From: Myxococcota bacterium
Lineage (GTDB): Bacteria > Myxococcota > Polyangia > GCA-2747355 > JAKLHH01
DNA: 8,289 nucleotides
NCBI GenBank assembly: GCA_022710245.1
Contig: JAKLHH010000282.1
Coordinates: 1-8,289, forward strand
Reading direction: 5' to 3'
This document shows, in pieces, positions 5,723-8,289 of this stretch (the stretch's first letter is position 1; each line of letters starts with the position of its first letter). The notes beneath the pieces are model-generated. The model had not been told where the DNA came from and ran no database searches. It saw only the letters and a program-made list of their open reading frames with translations. Made by a program: the position numbers and the translations under genes.

Positions 5723-6164
5723 GCCCCACCTCCCCCGGCGCCAGCTCGAAGTGAAGCTCGGGCACCCGCCGCCGCGCCACCACCGTCGCGATCTCCCAGC
5801 GCAGCGCGCCCTCGAGCGCCTGCAGCCGGGCCACGAGCTCCAGTGCCTCGGCCAGCTCGCGCGTCCCGCCCACGGTGACCATCACCTTGAGCCGCGAGGC
5901 GTCCGGCGCCGGCTGCACCTCGACGACCGCCAGCCCGGCGGCCCACTCCTCGCGCGCCAGCTCCGCCAGCGCGAGGCTCAGCTGGCGCAGCACCTCCTTG
6001 CAGAGCCGGCGGTCCTTCTGCTCGCGGCGGCCCTGCTCGGCGCGCCGCTCACGGCGGGGATCGAGCCCGTCCTCCGGGCGCCACTCGGCGCACGGCGGCT
6101 CGCCCCGCCTCTTCCATGACGTGGGTCGCGACCGCTCCGCGCGGCCGCTGCTGCTGGAAGACAT
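5715..6164 (-). CDS. RbfA-like protein (ribosome-binding factor A family)
   Basis: The 149-aa product has a polar N-terminal extension (1-50, Ser- then Arg/Glu-rich, including MSSSSSG). Residues about 51-142 match the RbfA KH-like core: a first helix DRRLCKEVLRQLSLAL, a strand LAVVEVQPAPDASRLKVMVTV equivalent to RbfA's 'V-x-V-S-x-D-L-x-x-A-x-V-Y-V-S', then LRWEIATVVARRRVPELHF, the typical 'G-x-L-R-x-x-L-A-x-x-x-x-x-R-x-x-P-E-L-x-F' end. RbfA binds the 30S subunit and helps mature the 16S rRNA 5' end. No nusA, infB or truB neighbours, the usual setting of the housekeeping rbfA, are seen, so this is probably a paralogue. The ATG at 6164 is chosen for its AAGGGA ribosome binding site (6175-6170, 5 nt away), although the frame is open to 6254. 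The gene overlaps the RtcB start by 8 nt. The family call is from motif pattern only. Confidence 0.75.
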   Translation of the reverse strand: MSSSSSGRAERSRPTSWKRRGEPPCAEWRPEDGLDPRRERRAEQGRREQKDRRLCKEVLRQLSLALAELAREEWAAGLAVVEVQPAPDASRLKVMVTVGGTRELAEALELVARLQALEGALRWEIATVVARRRVPELHFELAPGEVGHG

Positions 6165-6182
6165 GATGCTCCCTTGGCCCTG

Positions 6183-6199
6183 CGACCGTCTCACGGTCG
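6183..6199 (-). promoter_or_regulatory. hairpin just upstream of the rbfA-like ribosome binding site
   Basis: CGACCGT and ACGGTCG pair perfectly over 7 bp with a GAG triloop in the minus-strand transcript. The stem ends only 7 nt before the AAGGGA Shine-Dalgarno. It has no T-run, so it is not a standard terminator. Its position would suit control of translation initiation. Confidence 0.45.
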
Positions 6200-6347
6200 G
6201 GGCAACGGCGACGCGCAGCGCTGCGTGGCTCCCGCGCGCGCACCACGCGGGCACGCGAGCGCACGCAGACCGAGCGCGTCAGTCAGCTAGCGATGTCGGG
6301 AGCGCCTCACGGCCGCCGGCCGCGGGCTCGAGCTCGGCTCGTGCGAG

Positions 6348-6398
6348 CTAGCGGCTGGGGGCAGCGAGGCGCGACGGGTCGTGGGAGCGGGCAAGCAT
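6348..6398 (-). CDS. small upstream ORF (possible leader peptide)
   Basis: A 16-codon ORF (MLARSHDPSRLAAPSR, then TAG) lies in the leader of the rbfA-like/rtcB operon, about 180 nt before the RbfA-like start. Its ATG follows a perfect Shine-Dalgarno, AGGAGG (6410-6405), at 6-nt spacing. This is the strongest ribosome binding site in the operon apart from that of rtcB. It lies downstream of the predicted promoter (6442-6469), and a GC-rich short inverted repeat follows the stop (GCTC at 6340-6337 with its partner at 6348-6345). There is no run of a single amino acid codon, so classical amino-acid attenuation is not indicated. It could be a translated leader, a very small protein, or a chance ORF. 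Confidence 0.5.
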   Translation of the reverse strand: MLARSHDPSRLAAPSR

Positions 6399-6441
6399 CG
6401 TCGGCCTCCTCTCGTCGCCAGTGGGTGAGTGCGACAGCGTC

Positions 6442-6469
6442 AGTGTAGCGGCGCGATCGAGCCTGTCAA
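6442..6469 (-). promoter_or_regulatory. sigma-70-type promoter of the rbfA-like/rtcB operon
   Basis: On the minus strand, a perfect TTGACA (6469-6464), a 16-nt spacer, and TACACT (6447-6442; 4 of 6 matches including the conserved first T, A and last T). Transcription would start near 6435, giving a leader of about 270 nt before the rbfA-like gene. Confidence 0.6.
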
Positions 6470-6524
6470 TCCAGGCACACGTGGAGCGTGCTCGTCACCC
6501 CTGGGAAGACGCGTATCGAGGCGC

Positions 6525-6530
6525 TAGTAT
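6525..6530 (+). promoter_or_regulatory. candidate -10 box of the small membrane protein gene
   Basis: TAGTAT (5 of 6 matches to TATAAT if the G is discounted) ends 8 nt before the ATG at 6539. It would place the start site about 2 nt before the start codon, giving a near-leaderless mRNA. No good -35 element is seen at 16-18 nt spacing (the best is TGGGAA at 6502-6507). Confidence 0.35.
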
Positions 6531-6538
6531 CACCCGCC

Positions 6539-6916
6539 ATGCGTATCAAGGTCGGACACAACAAGCTCTTCGGCGGCATCATCCTCGGGCTCGGGCTGGC
6601 CAACGTGGTCCTCGCCGCGATGGCCGGCCGCGGGCCCAGCCTCTTCCTCGGGCCGCTCTTCGTCCTCATCGGCATCCTCTACTTGATCATGCCCGCCTTC
6701 GTGGTGGCCGATGGGTGCTTCCAGGTGAAGAACCTGATCGGGGTCACGCTGCGCCGCTATCACTTCGGCTCGCCGCGCGAGATCGAGATCGAGGGTTCGA
6801 AGATCTACCTGCGCCGCCGCGACGGCACGCGCGAGCTGGTCAAGGGCGCCAGCCGCGGGCTCACCGACGGCGGTGACTGGACCCGCCTGCAGAAGTGGGT
6901 GGCGAAGAAGCGCTGA
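6539..6916 (+). CDS. small two-helix membrane protein, possible PH-like tail
   Basis: The 125-aa product starts at the ATG at 6539 (MRIKVGHNK). It has two predicted membrane helices, about 10-29 (LFGGIILGLGLANVVLAAM) and about 34-55 (SLFLGPLFVLIGILYLIMPAFV), joined by a very short loop. A basic C-terminal part of about 70 residues follows with a strand-rich pattern (CFQVKNLIGV, YHFGSPREIEIEGSKIYLRRRDGTREL) and a final helix WTRLQKWVAKKR. Two close helices followed by a small beta domain resemble bacterial PH-like membrane proteins, but I see no diagnostic motif. An in-frame GTG at 6488 is possible, but no ribosome binding site supports it. The promoter-like box at 6525 argues for the shorter form. 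The gene converges with glgB (74-bp gap). Confidence 0.7.
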   Translation: MRIKVGHNKLFGGIILGLGLANVVLAAMAGRGPSLFLGPLFVLIGILYLIMPAFVVADGCFQVKNLIGVTLRRYHFGSPREIEIEGSKIYLRRRDGTRELVKGASRGLTDGGDWTRLQKWVAKKR

Positions 6917-6990
6917 GCGGGCGAGCTCGGCGCCGAACGGAGTTGGTCGCGGCAGCTGGCGGCCACCGCCCGGCGTGCGGGGCGCCGCTC

Positions 6991-8289
6991 CTACTTCTTC
7001 TCCGGCTCCGGCTTCTCGGGCGTGGGCGGCGGAGGCGGCGGCTCCTTGATGAAGATGAGCGCGCCGAGCGGCGGCAGGGTCAGCGAGGCCGAGTGCTCGA
7101 ACCCGTGGTAGTGCCACCAGTCGGTCCACACCCCGCCGTAGTTGCCCACGTTGCCACCGCCGAACACCTCCGCGTCGGTGTTGATCACCTCGAGGTAGCG
7201 GCCCCCCTCGGGGAAGCCGATGCGGTAGTTGTGGCGCGTGACGGGCGTCATGTTGAAGACGCAGACCACGTGGCCCTTGGGTCCGAAGCGGACGAAGGAG
7301 AGCACCGAGTTCGCCGAGTCGTTGCAGTCGATCCAGCGGAAGCCGCGCGGCTCGACGTCCCAGATCCAGAGCGGCTCCTGCTCCGCGTAGAGCTTGCCGA
7401 GCTCCTTGAAGCAGCGCTGCACCCCCGCGTGGAAGTGCTCGCCCGCCTCGTGCCAGTCGAGGCTGTAGTCCGCGTTCCACTCGCGTGACTGCCCGTACTC
7501 GGCGCCCATGAAGAGGTGCTTCTTGCCCGGGTGGGTGAAGAGGTAGGCGAAGAGCACGCGCAGGTTCGCCGCCTTCTGCCAGTCGTCGCCCGGCATCTTG
7601 CCCCAGAGCGAGCCCTTCAGGTGCACCACCTCGTCGTGCGAGAGCGGCATGATGAAGGTCTCGGTGTACTCGTAGAGCATGCTGAAGGTGAGGTCGTTCT
7701 GGTGGTAGGCGCGGTGGACCGGGTCATGGGAGAAGTACGAGAGCGTGTCGTGCATCCAGCCCATGTTCCACTTGAAGCCGAAGCCGAGCCCGCCGAGGTA
7801 GGTCGGCGAGGTGACCCCGCCCCACGCGGTCGACTCCTCGGCGATGGTCATGATGCCGGGGAAGAGCCGGTAGACGAGCGCGTTCATCTCCTGCAGGAAC
7901 GAGATCGCCTCCAGGTTCTCGCGCCCGCCGTACATGTTCGGGATCCACTCGCCCTCCTTGCGGCTGTAGTCCCGGTAGATCATGGAGGCGACGGCGTCGA
8001 CGCGCAGCCCGTCGATGTGGAACTGGTCCAGCCAGTAGACCGCGTTCGAGAGCAGGAAGGAGCGCACCTCGTTGCGCCCGTAGTTGAAGATGAGCGTGCC
8101 CCAGTCCCGGTGCTCGCCCTCCTTGGGGTCCGCGTGCTCGTAGAGCGCGGTGCCGTCGAACCAGCGCAGCCCCCAGTCGTCCTTGGGGAAGTGCGCCGGG
8201 ACCCAGTCGAGGATGACGCCGATGCCGTGCTGGTGGCAGAGGTCGACCAGGTAGCAGAGGTCCTCCGGGGTGCCGTAGCGGCAGGTCGG
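6991..8289 (-). CDS. glgB: glycogen branching enzyme GlgB (C-terminal part; 5' end outside window)
   Basis: The frame is open from the window edge (8289) to a TAG at 6993-6991, giving 432 residues. It is 1,4-alpha-glucan branching enzyme (GH13), which cuts alpha-1,4 glucan chains and re-joins them by alpha-1,6 bonds in cytoplasmic glycogen synthesis. Visible landmarks are [54 protein letters not shown] with the nucleophile Asp, TIAEESTAW with the acid/base Glu, [11 protein letters not shown], and PLSHDEVVH with the third catalytic Asp. The three catalytic residues fall at segment positions 98, 151 and 219. Their spacing (53 and 121) equals that of E. coli GlgB D405/E458/D526. The all-beta C-terminal domain is complete ([31 protein letters not shown]). 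After the usual end, a tail of about 20 residues rich in Pro, Glu and Lys is added. The start and N-terminal domain lie beyond the window. Confidence 0.95.
   Translation of the reverse strand, partial: PTCRYGTPEDLCYLVDLCHQHGIGVILDWVPAHFPKDDWGLRWFDGTALYEHADPKEGEHRDWGTLIFNYGRNEVRSFLLSNAVYWLDQFHIDGLRVDAVASMIYRDYSRKEGEWIPNMYGGRENLEAISFLQEMNALVYRLFPGIMTIAEESTAWGGVTSPTYLGGLGFGFKWNMGWMHDTLSYFSHDPVHRAYHQNDLTFSMLYEYTETFIMPLSHDEVVHLKGSLWGKMPGDDWQKAANLRVLFAYLFTHPGKKHLFMGAEYGQSREWNADYSLDWHEAGEHFHAGVQRCFKELGKLYAEQEPLWIWDVEPRGFRWIDCNDSANSVLSFVRFGPKGHVVCVFNMTPVTRHNYRIGFPEGGRYLEVINTDAEVFGGGNVGNYGGVWTDWWHYHGFEHSASLTLPPLGALIFIKEPPPPPPTPEKPEPEKK

Larger units (their letters stand above)
6165..6538. other. leader and divergent promoter region upstream of the rbfA-like gene
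   Basis: This 374-bp region holds the promoter, upstream ORF and hairpins of the minus-strand rbfA-like/rtcB operon, and the short promoter region of the + strand gene at 6539. It also holds two copies of AGCTAGCG (6285-6292 and 6346-6353; the second overlaps the upstream ORF stop) and a 12-bp palindrome CGCAGCGCTGCG (6214-6225). No tRNA or other known RNA is recognised. Confidence 0.6.

Noticed and set aside
4553..5878. Long + strand open frame (441 codons) opposite the RtcB gene, including a repeated EFALLASSGGSAMK peptide
   Set aside because: It is antisense to a clear RtcB gene with all catalytic motifs. High GC and the 45-bp repeat (a multiple of three) keep it open. No ribosome binding site or recognisable domain is seen.
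6928..6987. Terminator between the small membrane protein gene and glgB (CGGCGCC at 6928-6934, GGCGCCG at 6981-6987)
   Set aside because: The loop of 46 nt is large and there is no T-run. Seven-base GC inverted repeats are common by chance at this composition.

Overview
This window is very GC-rich DNA, with G or C at most third codon positions. Its gene content fits a Gram-negative predator or soil bacterium of the Myxococcota / deltaproteobacterial type: two lipoproteins, two secreted outer-membrane beta-barrels with aromatic C-termini (one with a proline-rich linker), and a glycogen branching enzyme. The lineage is inferred from style and composition. No rRNA or other phylogenetic marker is present.

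Layout. 1-117 is the 3' end of an unidentified + strand gene. 163-807 (minus) is a putative lipoprotein of unknown function, divergent from 1092-2129 (plus), a five-repeat PD40/TolB-like beta-propeller lipoprotein. The intergenic stretch 2130-2546 carries a near-perfect second copy (2312-2417) of the last 106 bases of the first gene, so the two lipoprotein genes sit between direct copies of a gene tail. 2547-3458 and 3476-4288 (plus) form a two-gene operon of outer-membrane beta-barrel proteins. It meets, tail to tail, a minus-strand operon: a long leader (about 270 nt) with a small upstream ORF (6348-6398), an RbfA-like protein (5715-6164), and an RtcB-type RNA ligase (4328-5722) whose start codon overlaps the end of the RbfA-like gene. 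6539-6916 (plus) is a small two-helix membrane protein. 6991-8289 (minus, 5' end outside) is the C-terminal two-thirds or so of glycogen branching enzyme GlgB.

The most unusual part is the RbfA-like/RtcB pair. It links a ribosome-maturation fold to a tRNA/rRNA-sealing ligase by translational coupling, which suggests ribosome or rRNA repair. The RtcB gene has been expanded in frame by four 45-bp tandem repeats plus a diverged fifth unit, placed just after the metal-binding Asp/Cys motif. Each unit carries a hairpin at the same offset; in the diverged unit the stem sequence has changed on both sides but still pairs perfectly. The operon's leader has a near-consensus promoter, a 16-codon ORF with a perfect Shine-Dalgarno, and a 7-bp hairpin just upstream of the rbfA-like ribosome binding site, so it may be a regulatory leader.

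Several starts (1092, and more weakly 6539 and 807) sit where transcription should begin from the nearest -10 box, so leaderless or near-leaderless mRNAs may be common here.
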